DNA of 64,000 nucleotides, from NCBI GenBank assembly GCA_020284085.1, contig JACEVL010001170.1, forward strand, positions 1 through 64,000. The letters are read 5' to 3'. Below are positions 12,690-23,660 of the stretch, in pieces (position 1 is the stretch's first letter; each line of letters starts with the position of its first letter). The notes under the pieces were generated by a model. The model ran no database searches. It was not told the DNA's origin and saw nothing but the letters and a program-made list of their open reading frames with translations. The DNA is from Aporrectodea caliginosa. Taxonomy: Eukaryota; Annelida; Clitellata; Crassiclitellata; Lumbricidae. A program made the position numbers and the translations under genes.

Positions 12690-12862
12690 TATAATAGTTA
12701 CCAGTACCTCGGTTTTATCGCCAGCTCATTCCCCATTACCGCGGTATTATCGCTAAAGTAAGCCTCATTAGTCATTATCGCTGTATTACCGCAATTGTCC
12801 CCATTAACGCGCGATTTACGGCGGTTACCGCTGTTTTTACCGCGGGTAAATTCCCCATGTTA
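12690..12862 (+). repeat. degenerate short tandem units (TTACCGCGGTATTATCGC type)
   Basis: The segment repeats the words ATTACCGCGGTATTATCGC, ATTATCGCTGTATTACCGC and GGTTACCGCTGTTTTTACCGC, interleaved with CCCCATTA. The units are partly self-complementary (CCGCGG core). It is clearly repetitive but element boundaries are not visible. Confidence 0.55.
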
Positions 12863-15800
12863 CTCTGTAGTGGTGGCGAAAGAGAATAATTAGGCAGCTA
12901 GGTAGGACAGAATCTCTCGAAGAGTTCTGTTTTCAGTCGTGAGTAGAAAGTTGCAGAGGTGAGTGCAAGCGAAGGAGAGGTAAAAGTAACTGGCGAGATG
13001 GGAAGATGAACAAACTGGCGGAGGACTTTTTGTGGTTCTTTCCACAGAGCTGGTGCAGCATAGACTAAGGAGTGGTTAGAGAATTTCAGTGAGGAGGAGA
13101 CTGGATGCCGAAATAGAGAGAGATGTGATGATGAGCGAGTAGACTGGGTGGTTGGATGGAGAACGGCTGGTGAATGTTAGAGAATTGAGAACCTTGATCG
13201 GCATTGTACATTGTAGGTCAGAGATACAATTTTTATAATGAATGGGCCTATGGACTTTTTATCAATGAGAAGATGGTGTTGTAGGGAAAGGAATTACTGT
13301 AGTCGAGTTTGGAATGAACAACTGAGATGGCTGTAATCAAGCACGAATGTGTTTATAGCAGGTGCGAGTTCCCTGGGTGATGCAGTTTGCAAAGGTGACG
13401 TTTTCTTCGAAGATTATTACAAAACTGCGGACAAGAGAAGGATAGACTGGTTTACTTAATTCCACGCGGAGGCCAATAATGAGGAATTTAATTTTTAATG
13501 GTTTAGATAATTATAACAGGTTAGCGGCCATCTAGACCGAAATTTGGGTGATGGTGTTATGTAAATGGTTTGGTTCATGGAATGAGGGAGAAATATGTAA
13601 AGAGCTATGTGCCATCGGCATGAAGAAGATGATGATCGACAGAGGAAGCGAGTTAGCTGAGTGGTGAAGTGTAAAGAAAGAACAGCAGATGACTGAGAAC
13701 AAATCTTGACGAACACCACCGTGAGTGACAGTGTGTGGATAAGATTAATTTAGTGAACAGCGGCTTAACTGTTAATGATCTTAAAGAAATGTACGACTTG
13801 ATCCACGATAGTGCAGTAGCCTACCAGATATTCCAAATACGGAGTAATGGCGTTTAGGAAGGAGGCATGATCTTTTTGTATCGAAGATGCCCAGAAGACA
13901 CAAACAATTTATTGATGACCTGTCGCCAAGACTAGTTTGCTGTATGTAACGAGGTGATGATTGTTTAGATGTTATGATGTTTGATTTAGGCAGATTGAAA
14001 CGAGAAGAGTTGCACAGCCTTTGATTAAGGAAGTTGCGATTAGGTCATCTTCGCATTGTTTGTCTTGAGAGGATTGAACGAAGGCAATGATTTCTGCTCA
14101 GTAGCAAGCTCAACAAGATTAAAAGAAGCAGTAGCTGGTAAAGCTGTCTCATTGTGGTCGTCTGAGGAGAAGAGCCGGTTTGCGTAGAGGTTGAATTTTA
14201 TAAGATAGAGGAAACCTAGCCTTGTCAGTGAAGAAGGATGCAAACAACTTTACAGTAGGCCTACGCTCGTTCCAGACGACGGCGAGATGATTTGAGAGCT
14301 TGAAGTAAAGAATTAAACCACGAACGTTTGCATGAGTTTCAGGTCTAGTCATGATTGGAGCGAGTTTGTTGTATTTGCTCTTAACTTAGATGAAATGCCT
14401 TCCGAACCATTTTAAACCCATGCAATGTTAGATATATTATAATTGTTCTTGAATAAATTAATTATTGATGGTGACTTGAAATAGCATTTAGGTGACATTA
14501 CGTATGATGGCACTCAATTTGATCAAAGAAATCCAATTGCAAGTTATTGGTGATTTATTCATTCGAGTAATGTCCATGTTAGTCAGGTTCAAAGTTATCC
14601 CACTTATCGCGTTGATATGGAGGAACTAGCGGGGCAAAGACTGCATTAAGCTATCAGAAGAGGCGTTTGGTCGGCGTAGCCTTTGTTTATCTACATTAGA
14701 TAAACTTACTTGAAAAACATGTGACATTATAAGCCTATTTGTTCTGATTCTTTTTCTATACAGAATATAAATAGTTTGCTTTTAAAAACAAATAAATATC
14801 ATATTCTGGTCCATTTATATCGAAGGAAACAAAGCAAAGCCCATTTGCATTTCCTTGACATTTCACTTTAGGTGCGTCAGACACCTACATTTCTTTCGGT
14901 TTGCGTACAGTATACGCCTTACGATGCTGTTGAGGCAGGTGTGTTGCAATCTACTGATCTGCTCTATGTGGACATATTAAACGTTGCGCGCGGAGTATCA
15001 TATGTAATAATAAGCTAGTAGGTGTGCTGTTGGTAACATGCGATTTCATGAAAAATAAGAAATCCGAAGAATTTAAATATAATGCAGAAATCAGAGAAGA
15101 GAAGAAGCAGTCTCTTCATTTGACAGTACTCGATCCTCACTCTTAGACAGATCTGTACTTTCTGGGAACCTCAATGGTGCTCGAGATTTCATTTCCTCAC
15201 TGTTTGGAGGCAAATTCTGATTCGTAGAGCTGAACAAAATAATATTCGCAATATTATAACAGTGTAGATCTACAAAGTTTCTTATAATTTTCAAACTAGA
15301 TGAAAGTGAATGGTTATTTGAGATTTGACCAAGAATTCAACTGCTTGGTATGCCGACTGAAAAACCCATCTTTAACGTAGCCTATACAATGAATGTCGAT
15401 CCTATGTATGCTTCAGTTCCTATGATAGACAATAATTGCTGCATTAAAAAAATTGTACACGCCTGCGTTTAATAAGGTCGTCTGCTAATCCCATCTCTAA
15501 CATACTACAGTGGGCAGTTGCTGTGTGTACGACAGCTGCTCAGCCTGACCCGTCCTTATCAGTCGAGCAGAACAATTATCACAGCAATCAATTATTCTCC
15601 CTCCGAGCGAAGTTCACCTGTCATCTACTCGTGGGCCAAGCTCACTCACGTGCGTGTCTTAATATTGTCCATTGAATGCAACTAGCGTGCTTCGTACACT
15701 CGCTGTTTATCTATTTTTCGGATATAGGCCAAATTTTGAATTATAAACAATAACTTAGCGTCGATTAAATGTGGTATTGTCGAGCACTTAACCATAATTC

Positions 15801-15957
15801 ACCATTCAATGTTATGCTGTGTTATGTTGTTGTGTGTGTTGCGTTGGATGGTGCTATTTTCCAAGGCGTAATAACTTAGTTCGACATGAAGTCTGGTTTA
15901 TAGGCCTATTGTTCAAAATATCTTGACCGCAGTGCAGGCTTAAAGAGCTAAAAAAAA
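12863..15957. other. no gene recognised; purine-rich decayed sequence then unique DNA
   Basis: From about 12880 to 14400 the plus strand is rich in GA words (GAGAGG, GAAGGAGAGG, GGAGGAGAC), like the reverse complement of a decayed coding or LINE region. The minus strand has only frames shorter than 75 codons without a motif I can name. From 14440 to 15957 nothing is recognised; this is the 3' flank of the large Ig gene. Confidence 0.3.
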
Positions 15958-16106
15958 TTACCCTTTTGCCGGAGTTTTACGTCTTTTATTCTTTCTGAAT
16001 TTGAAGACAGCCGTTAAGGCTAATATGACCAATGCAATGACCAACAGAAGACATGGAAGAACGACAGCTAAGATAGATCCTTTGTTGGCGTTTTCTTTAC
16101 AAAAGT
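15958..16106 (-). CDS. terminal exon: transmembrane segment and basic tail
   Basis: The acceptor is TTTTACGCAG at 16107-16108, phase 1. The exon reads a short stalk (DFCKENANKGS), then a membrane span (ILAVVLPCLLLVIALVIL and ALTAVF), then FRKNKRRKTPAKG and stop. The K/R-rich side after the span fits the positive-inside rule for a type I protein. No AATAAA was found close downstream. Confidence 0.75.
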
Positions 16107-19100
16107 CTGCGTAAAATCATACATTTTAAAGGCAAGATGTAAGCAAAACCGAGGCAATTGAATGACAGTACACATATTGCTCAATCTTCCAACTTGCTTT
16201 GATGGTCATTTACTTTTGTCTAAAAGATGCAGGGCGTTCAGTGGTGAGTGATGTCTAATTGTCTATAGCTTATAAGACATAGACATATTGTCAATCAATC
16301 AGTCAATCAATTTCGTTTATTCTCAACATCATGCTGACAGGTCGCAACTTGTAAAAAGTAACATGTAGGAAATATTCTCTCAGCTCTGACAGTTAGTTAC
16401 GGTATTAAATTGGGTTGAGATAGCAAATCTGAGATCTAACAGTTAGTTACTAAAGGATAATTAGGCTAGTGACAATGTAAGTGAGGGCAACGAATGAGGT
16501 AAGCAATAATTAAGGTATATACTGGAGATAATGTAACTAGTAGATGTGTTTAAATAATAATAATTGCGATCGTCCTTGGATTGTATGGCTTTATGCATAG
16601 ACTATACAAAAATTATGCATAGGCTACATGTACGTGTTTTCATATTGTTTTGTGATGCTCTCCTTCTAGTCGAAGGAGAACAATTCAGAGTTCCTTCCCT
16701 CTTGCAACAGTTTCTGGATAGCCTACAACTCTATTCGATATTATCTTCCTTCCAAAGTTTAGAAGTGCACACACTACCACCTGGTACCACCACCACCCGG
16801 CAGGAGGATGCTCTGGTAGAGCGGGGTGATTGGATGGTGAAGAGAGTTCACAAAGGTACTGTAGCTGGGAGTATTGTAGGGAGTTGTAGGTTAGGATAGG
16901 ACTGTGAAGTGAGTGGCTCAGGGATTTTCAGCCGTTGGAGTCATTTAAGGGAGTGACATGATGATGTTAGGCTGTCCTCGGGCTCGTGAGTTTTCATGAG
17001 TTACAGGCACTTAAGTTGGACGGATTCGAGGTCGAGGAAAAGGGAATTTACAGTAACTAAGCTTGGAGTGAACAATAGAGATTGTGTTGTGATCGTATGG
17101 ATTATAAAATATGCGTTATAATATTTTAATCCACAATGTGAGATATCAAATATGTTCAGGAATAACTCAATTTATTTATCTTGAACCAGCGTCCTGGAAA
17201 CGGAAGGAACAAGGATTAGCAATCCTCAGAGGAGCACTCTACCAAACTATCTATGTGCATGGAGTACATATTGTCAGGTAGCAATAGTAGAAACAGTTTT
17301 AAAGCCAAGCTGGGTCGAATGCGGCGCGGGTCACGAATTTGCATGAAGCAGGTGCGCGAGAGGTCGGAGTTGTGGCTTTTGACGATGTTCAAAGTTCATA
17401 CCACTTTATCGTCAGTTATGGTTATGCACCGCCTGGCTTGACGATAAAGTGATAATTATGTAGCTTTATGACAAGACATACATGTACATGAACATTTGAG
17501 CAAAGAAGGCTGTCGCAAAAGAGACATATTGCAAATCAATGCCCCACTTAGAGATGGTTCATAGAAAACGGTAGCATCTATTTCTTTGTTGTTGACAGTC
17601 TCGTTTTAGAGATGCAATTATCATTTGAAAATGCTTCATTAGTTTTCAAGCTGCTGGTTAAATTACTTAAATTGATCCAATATTATTTACACCAATATTC
17701 TAACTGTGAAAAATGCAATTTAACGACTTCGTAGCCTAAAGCTCGTATTATAAGTTACAAATGTTGCAAACACGACCAATGACCATGAATGTTCTCACGT
17801 TACGGTGCTGTGTAAATCGCGCTTCTTAAAATCTCCACAAGACGCTCTAATTGTGTGGATAAGAAACAATGACGACTGCCAAAAGTGGTACGGGTTATGC
17901 AATATGCAGGAAAAGTTTTGGACATCATGCGAAGTTTTTATGCAAGTGATGAAATGATAACATAGTTCAGACCTATGAATTTATCCCCATGTAGTGGAAA
18001 TAAGTTATGGTAAAGCCCTTAATCCAGGTTAGAACCTGCAACTTATAGGTTGATGTGTCAAATCAATTAATGCATAGGGCCTATCGATCAACCTTTTACA
18101 TAACGCTAACATTCACATTACATTTGTAACTTCACAATGTGTGCATATTGCCATATTAGACCAATACACAGTAGACCACGATACAAATAGCAGTAGGTCA
18201 GAAATCTCTTGCTGTAAACTTTGAGAAGCATAAACGTTTCAGCCCTTAAACTTAACTCACGCAGTGAACAATGACTTCCAAAAGCTGATTATGCGAATGA
18301 ATTTATGCATACCTGGGTCTGATGCTGTGAATGGGGTTTGGTTCCAGTTGGCCAGAACAATATATGAATTCGGAGTCGTTACAGTGCAGAACAGGTGCGA
18401 CTTGAATGCCAAATCATCACCGGAAACCACTGTTTTTAAATGCACAGCTGTTGGACTTGTTACAAACACACTGCTGTTTAGAAGTTTGGTTTCTCCTTCA
18501 TGACCGTCAACTGCTCGTCTCAACTGTAGACGCGGTGGACAGTAGCCAGAGAAGTATACACTACACGTAACATTGACAAAAACTTCGCCATCGATGCATG
18601 TCTCGCCTTCAATTTCAAATCCGACGGTCTTATCTACAACAATCATTATGAGATCCCGCTTAATACCTCTGATACTGGTTTTATACGCTTTTTCATTGAC
18701 TTTGTGGTCAAATTTGCTTTCTTTCACGATGATCTACAATATCCAGAAAGTTAGATTCCTATTGGTATAACTATAATTATAATTACCAACTGCGTACAAT
18801 GTTACGTAGGTAGATACCATTAATCACACTTGAACATATGAAAATAAGTTGATGCCAGTCTTACAAGACATTTCAATTATAACGAAGGAAAGGACTAAGA
18901 GTCTGAACCTGGATTACTTTAAAGAAAGACAATTTCACGCAATCTTAGCACAATGCGCACCTATAACAATAAGTTCTGTGGTATACGTTTTTCCCATGCC
19001 ATTGTCTTCACTGGTGATATAGGTTCCAGCATCTGAAAGCTGTACGTCCTTCATCAATAAATTCCACGTTGCATCTGAACGATTGAAGCCGAAACGTCCG

Positions 19101-22100
19101 GAAAGTACGTAGTAATCATTTACAATTTTTCCGTCTCGAAATACGTGCAGAGGATAAGATCGGTCGATGGAACGATGCTCCACGTGAATGGAGTCACTCT
19201 GGGTTGAATGGAAACGCAGTTGAACAAATTCACCCGTAATCGCTGCTTCGTCGTATGGACATTCCTCTGTTGTCTCTTCTACAAAATATCCGACCGTTTG
19301 TGCACTTTTCGGAAATGCCTTATCTCAGATCCAAAAAGAATTTTTTTTTTCATAAAATCCGGATATATTCAGCCTCCTGTGAAATGGTTCCTCTCAGTCT
19401 CACCTTTTATCTATGAGTCACCTGTCTGCATTCTAGTAGGAATAGAATGACCACATTGTTGCTGTAAATAATAGACCCCGTATTATTTACAGCAACAATG
19501 CGGTCATTCTATTCCGACATTGCAAAATAGGATAATTAAAAAGTAGCAAATGCATCATTTGCATAGCTAAGTTGCTGAAGCTGAAGAAAATGAATAGTTG
19601 CAATATTACAGACTTTGTAGCTAACCCAATTTCTGAAAATTTCCAATTCGATTAAATGAGGGCTTACCTAGTACAGTGAGCGCTGTGCTTGTGAAAGAAT
19701 CTGGATCCGTGGTTTCACTGCAGGTGTAAATGCCTTCGTCTGATTTCGTAACATTCTTGATAACCAAATCATATCTACCATTCGCAATGTCCACATCCAC
19801 TGTGTACCTCGTGCGAGATTTGTAGCTGTTGCTAATGCTTCCTCCTCCTCCTTGAGAATTCCCGATGTAAATGCTCAACGTGTCGCCTTGCTTTGTTTTA
19901 CGGTAGTGCCAGTCTGCTGAACTAAGAGATTTTGTGCTACAGTTGAGGCGAACTGTTTCTCCTGGCTTCACATCTTCTGTTTCATGAAGATGTTGCCCTT
20001 GAACGCCTAAACATAATGCAAGACGGTTTCATTTAAATTGGTTGACCTATGGAACAATATATAGAATAAAGATAACTAAATAAGCAATAAATTGTATAGA
20101 CTAGACTGATTAACATAGCACTAGGGCTATCCTGTTAGCGGAACTTAAGGTTCCTTAGGGTATTACCCATTGTTACTGCATTTGGAAAAAATCTGTCTTA
20201 CATGTAAACACTGAATTGAAGCGGTGAGCAATAAAGTTGATTTGATTTGATGGATTGATTGAATAACGATGACTGGATTGCACCACGAGATTTTCCATAA
20301 AAGGGGTATAAAATTATTTAGGTTGAAATCAAGCATATTGAGTTTTACACATTATTTGTCAAAGATATCCTATGACCAGAGGCGCAACCACAGTCCAGAA
20401 GTTGGGGGCCCTACTAAAATGTGTGAGTGGGGGAGTTGCGAGCGCCGAAGGCGCGAAGCTGCGATTGCCAAAGGCAAGAAGCCCCTAACGACTAGGGGTA
20501 TGGGGGAGCGTCGCAAGCTCCCCCATCGGGGTCTGGGCGACGCAATTTTGACCATTTGATACCAAATGAAGTGCATTTTGGGCTCTTGTTTACCTCAAAA
20601 TTTTCAAAAGTTGGGGGGACCGTCCCAACCTGTTTGAAAGTTGGGAGGGACGCGTCCCACGGGTCCCATAGGGTGGTTGCGCCTATGCCTATGACTTGTT
20701 CTATACTTAAATCTAGTATGTTAGCGCGTTCAATGGCTTTAATGCAGTGCAGGATTTCCAATCGTCCTTCCTGTGAAAATAAAGTCCTACGACGCTCAAC
20801 ATGACATTGCATGAAATACAGAAGGAAGTTTTCGAAGTAAAATTAACAAAGTTAAAGACGTTATGACATGTGGTCATTTTCTTATTTTCATTCTGATAAG
20901 ATGACGACTATATTCAATGGCAAACATTTCGAAGGTTCAGACTTCGGATCAATAGCCTATAGGCCAGCAAATTGCAGATTACAGTCTAATTTTAAGTCGT
21001 GGTTAAGCATAAGAAGATAAGTTTCATGAGACTGAAGTAAACCTAGTCGAACTCCGTGTAGCGAACCGGAGTCATATGCATGCGCACCCGTATCTTTGCC
21101 ATAAAGATTCACTATAACTTTGTATACCAGTAGGCCTATAAGTTGGGAGGTAACGGCAAGTCACATAATGCATCGGCCCCGTGTCCATGGCCTCGAGGGA
21201 TCCTTCCACTGCCGTCTTGCGCACCGAAGAGCAGTAAGGAGCGCCTCCCCTACGTGCCGCGTTGGATTTGGAACGTTATTACTAGTTGATATGACAAGTC
21301 CTAAGCTCTAGAAATGAAGTCGGATAAACTAACTGTCGTCACGAGTCAATCGATTAATTAATTATGCTTTAAATCTAAACGGTAGGTCTATATTTAGAGA
21401 AGATCGCGCTTGCATTCAGGAAAAGGCTTCGCTGTTGACTAGACATAATATTTACATCATCGTTCATTGTGAATGATAGGCAGCGTCATGGTACCATTTT
21501 AGTGGAAAGTCTACAAGTTTCAAACATAGGCAAATACGAAAGAGATCTTTTGAGCTAAGCCGTTATGAACGTCAAGGCGTGCGTGATGCTCTGTGCAAAG
21601 AAATAAGCATATAAAACAAAATAGACAGCTTGCATAATTTATGTATAATTCAAAGAACAGAGAGATACAGAGCCTTCCTATATGAAATCAACCACTCGAA
21701 AGAAGCATCAAGCATTTATAGTGAAACGATACTGGAGCTACGTATAAAGCCATGCAGCATGAATATTGAATACAAAATCCAATTCACAAACTGAATACCA
21801 AAAATTATAGGCAAAAATTCTTTTATATTGGAATTACTACAATGAGGTACGGAAAGCATGCCATTAAGGTTATTCGGAAACATAAATATTTTGCGTCATA
21901 TTAAATATACATGCAGGGCATACCTGTTACAAAATACCGTCACCATTGTGATTATAAAGCATTAGGGTGGAACCATAGCTAGCGTCACTAATCACGAAAG
22001 CCTTGCAACGAAATACGAGGTCGAAATGAGGAAACTGATAGGCCTACCGTGAAATAAAAAGCAACAGAGGGCATTTAAACTATTTGCAAAAACATTTGTT

Positions 22101-22177
22101 TCGCATAAAATACCTTTGGCATTCAATGCGGCTGTGATTAGCAAAGCAGCAAAGCAGAAGATTGGTTCCAAAATCAT
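15958..22177 (-). CDS. three-Ig-domain type I membrane receptor (complete coding model)
   Basis: Five minus-strand exons join in frame to 396 residues: 22114-22177 (signal peptide), 19668-20006 (Ig1), 18961-19278 (Ig2), 18313-18633 (Ig3), 15958-16106 (transmembrane and tail, stop TAA). Every junction is phase 1 and every intron is GT-AG; the summed length, 1,191 nt, is exactly divisible by three, which strongly supports the model. Domain positions are about: leader 1-21, Ig1 22-134, Ig2 135-240, Ig3 241-347, membrane segment and basic tail 348-396. The short tail (KFRKNKRRKTPAKG) has no tyrosine, so no ITIM or ITAM; signalling would need a partner, or the protein is an adhesion or decoy receptor. 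An immune role is inferred from its architecture and from the tandem paralogue at 2545-6515. Introns carry a LINE tail, a hAT MITE and a long hairpin. Extra or alternative exons are possible. Confidence 0.75.
16293..16345 (-). repeat. LINE 3' tail with (TTGA)n-type end
   Basis: TCAATCAATCAGTCAATCAATTTCGTTTATT is the reverse complement of a 3' end ending in AAACGAA followed by TTGATTGA repeats. Related tails occur at 63712-63782 and about 4905-4958 here. Only the tail is recognised. Confidence 0.45.
16346..18312. other. intron of the Ig gene; no further exon recognised
   Basis: This is the last intron. The plus strand has a purine-rich stretch (16790-17100) like that at 13000-13350. No Ig or membrane exon was found on the minus strand. 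A 13-bp-arm inverted repeat is listed separately. Confidence 0.35.
17402..17451. repeat. inverted repeat, 13-bp arms, 24-nt loop
   Basis: CACTTTATCGTCA at 17402-17414 is an exact reverse complement of TGACGATAAAGTG at 17439-17451. It may be the end of a foldback element, though no partner or target duplication was found. Confidence 0.8.
18313..18633 (-). CDS. third Ig-like domain exon
   Basis: 107 codons between acceptor TTGTTGTAG and donor CCCAG|GTATGC, phase 1 on both sides. The first cysteine lies in VFVNVTCSVYFSGYC and the second in FKSHLFCTVTTPN; there is an extra cysteine in SGYC. The usual core tryptophan after the first cysteine is replaced (PRLQLRR), so the fold is a divergent constant-like domain. 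Two N-glycosylation motifs are visible (NVT, NSS). Confidence 0.72.
18961..19278 (-). CDS. second Ig-like domain exon, canonical cysteines missing
   Basis: 106 codons between acceptor GATATTTTGTAG and donor GTTATAG|GTGCGC, phase 1 on both sides. The region LLMKDVQLSDAGTYITSED is a clear Ig F-strand motif (D-A-G-x-Y), but Thr stands where the second cysteine should be. Likewise EFVQLRF holds no cysteine at the first position. One cysteine remains near the start (ECPY). The disulfide of the fold therefore seems absent. The frame is intact, so this looks like natural divergence and not decay. Confidence 0.72.
19439..19515. repeat. long hairpin: 35-bp arms, one mismatch, 7-nt loop
   Basis: The left arm 19439-19473 (starting GGAATAGAATGACC) pairs with 19481-19515 (ending GGTCATTCTATTCC). 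One mismatch lies between CCACATTG and CAATGCGG; the loop is GACCCCG. It lies in the intron between the Ig1 and Ig2 exons. It is either a compact foldback MITE or an RNA structure in the pre-mRNA. Confidence 0.92.
19668..20006 (-). CDS. first Ig domain exon (V-type)
   Basis: 113 codons between acceptor TTATGTTTAG and donor ACTAG|GTAAGC, phase 1 on both sides. Hallmarks: PGETVRLNC, SSADWHYRK, NVTKSDEGIYTC. It has the same GGGG loop after IYIG as the exon at 2545-2889, and the two share most framework residues. Asn-linked glycosylation sites are NCS and NVT. Confidence 0.8.
20135..20266 (+). repeat. LINE or SINE 3' tail
   Basis: The sequence ends GAGCAATAAAGTTGATTTGATTTGATGGATTGATTG, a retroposon-like 3' end with an AATAAA and short TTGAT repeats. 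No coding part is attached. Confidence 0.4.
20377..20697. mobile_element. hAT-type MITE, GC-rich and hairpin-rich
   Basis: Ends CAGAGGCGCAACCA and TGGTTGCGCCTATG are inverted, and a perfect 8-bp duplication CCTATGAC flanks the 321-bp element (20369-20376, 20698-20705). The centre holds a chain of small hairpins: GCGCCGAAGGCGC, TTGCCAAAGGCAA, CCCCTAACGACTAGGGG and GGGGGAGC...GCTCCCCC. It sits in the first intron of the large Ig gene. Confidence 0.88.
22114..22177 (-). CDS. signal-peptide exon of the large Ig gene
   Basis: The start codon is at 22177. The exon encodes MILEPIFCFAALLITAALNAK and one base of the next codon, with donor CAAAG|GTATTT. The hydrophobic core is typical of a cleaved leader. 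The open frame continues upstream without a closer Met, so the sequence to the right is taken as 5' untranslated region. Confidence 0.72.
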
Positions 22178-23372
22178 ACGCTTTCGATCGCTCTCGATTC
22201 CCCTGCAAGTATTATTACTACACAGTTCTGATAGGCTCTCGAATGAGGCAGCTTCATCTATTATAATAAAATTATGTTCGATATAGTCGCAGCAAAGAGC
22301 ATTTGGTTCTTTATATGCTCCAGGGTTTAAAACTAGAATCCTTTTGCTGCCATTTGTTTTGTTCATATGTTGCCGCCCTGTATCAACCGGACCAGGTCGA
22401 TTATAATTGGGTTTTAAAATAACTTTGCCAGGGCAAAGGTCTCGATTAGACCTACATCTCAGCAACAGAATACTTGTCATCGTTGTGTGGTAAACTTGTG
22501 GTAAACCTCATGGTATAGCTTCTATAAACCATGCGACGTATGCATGTATTTATATACATATATGGACACATACATAGCTTACATAACTTACACGTAGATA
22601 CCGTACAACGATAGGTGCATAGATTAATGCATAAATGTGTGCATGCAGATGTGCGCACTTATGAACACATGCGTATATCATGTGTAAATATATGCAAATA
22701 GGCTTATCTATAAAACATGTTGAAGGCCTACATGACGTGGCGTTTTCCAAAATATAATGGAAATCTTGTTGTGATCGACTTTTCGACTTGCTCTACGCAA
22801 ATGCTGCAATTCAAGATGCAAGCCGGCTGTTATTGTACATAAGCGATACATACTAATTTCACGTCCTCTAAATTTATAATTAACTTTGGTCATGGCCACT
22901 CAGGTGGAATCAGTTGCAGGAAGCGTTGAGCTCCACGTGTTCCACTAGCTAGCTGGCAACGGTAGTCAGTAACAATGAATCATTCGGTAGTGAACTAGTC
23001 TTGCCCTCTATACAGATTCCCAAGATTCAGCTCTCAGGTTTTACCCCTAACTTAAAACTTCTAGATGCGGCCAATGGATCCAAACTGCTTTATTCTGTTC
23101 GTTTTTGCTGCTTGCCCCGAGAGCAATATTTGCGCTTTGAAGTATTTTCGAAAGAAAACCAAGTAAATTCGTTACTCTATCATCAAATGAGCCATTATTC
23201 TGGTCTGATTTCTAATAGCCGAATCTGATAAGATAAAACCAAATAAAACAGGTACACAATTTCCACATTAATTTTGTCTTAAATAGCAACAACACCAATC
23301 TATTGGGTGTGAATCCTTGGAAGTTTTTGACCTTCTATTCTAATCCTATCTAACCTGAACATTTGTAAAGCG
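22178..23372. other. upstream flank of the Ig gene; no other gene recognised
   Basis: This includes the presumed 5' untranslated region and promoter. From 22530 to 22710 there is alternating purine/pyrimidine, AT-rich sequence (TATATACATATATGGACACATAC) that yields spurious frames on both strands. Confidence 0.35.
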
Positions 23373-23660
23373 CTTCTCACAGCAGAGCTATTCAGAAGCG
23401 CTCTCAGCGTGACAGGCCCGAGAAAAGAGAAAGGTCTTTAAACAGCGAAGAGATGCCTGTGAAATCCCTTCCAGAATCCTGCTACGAATTGCAGGGTGAA
23501 GGTCATTCCATATTGAGGGACCCACAACAGCAAAAGCCCTATGCTGGGTTAATGAGCGCCTCTGAATAGTCCATACTGTGAGAGGCACTTTATAAATGTT
23601 CAGATACATTACAGTACAATTCAAATAGATGAAGTAGGCGCCCGAGTGCCTCCATAACGG
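23373..23660 (-). pseudogene. CR1-type LINE 3' end (last part of ORF2 and tail)
   Basis: The minus-strand frame reads RRSLTQHRAFAVVGPSIWND, LHPAIRS and SLRCLKTFLF, the typical C terminus of CR1/L2-type reverse transcriptase proteins. The tail contains CAGAAGCGCTCTCAG and related words, which recur at the other LINE ends here and at the SINE ends. Confidence 0.65.

Noticed and set aside
16564..16899. 111-codon plus-strand frame
   Set aside because: Inside an Ig gene intron, with no motif, and it overlaps purine-rich repeat-like DNA.
21992..22480. 162-codon minus-strand open frame
   Set aside because: Only its middle (22114-22177) is used as the signal-peptide exon of the Ig gene; the rest crosses a splice donor and the probable 5' untranslated region.
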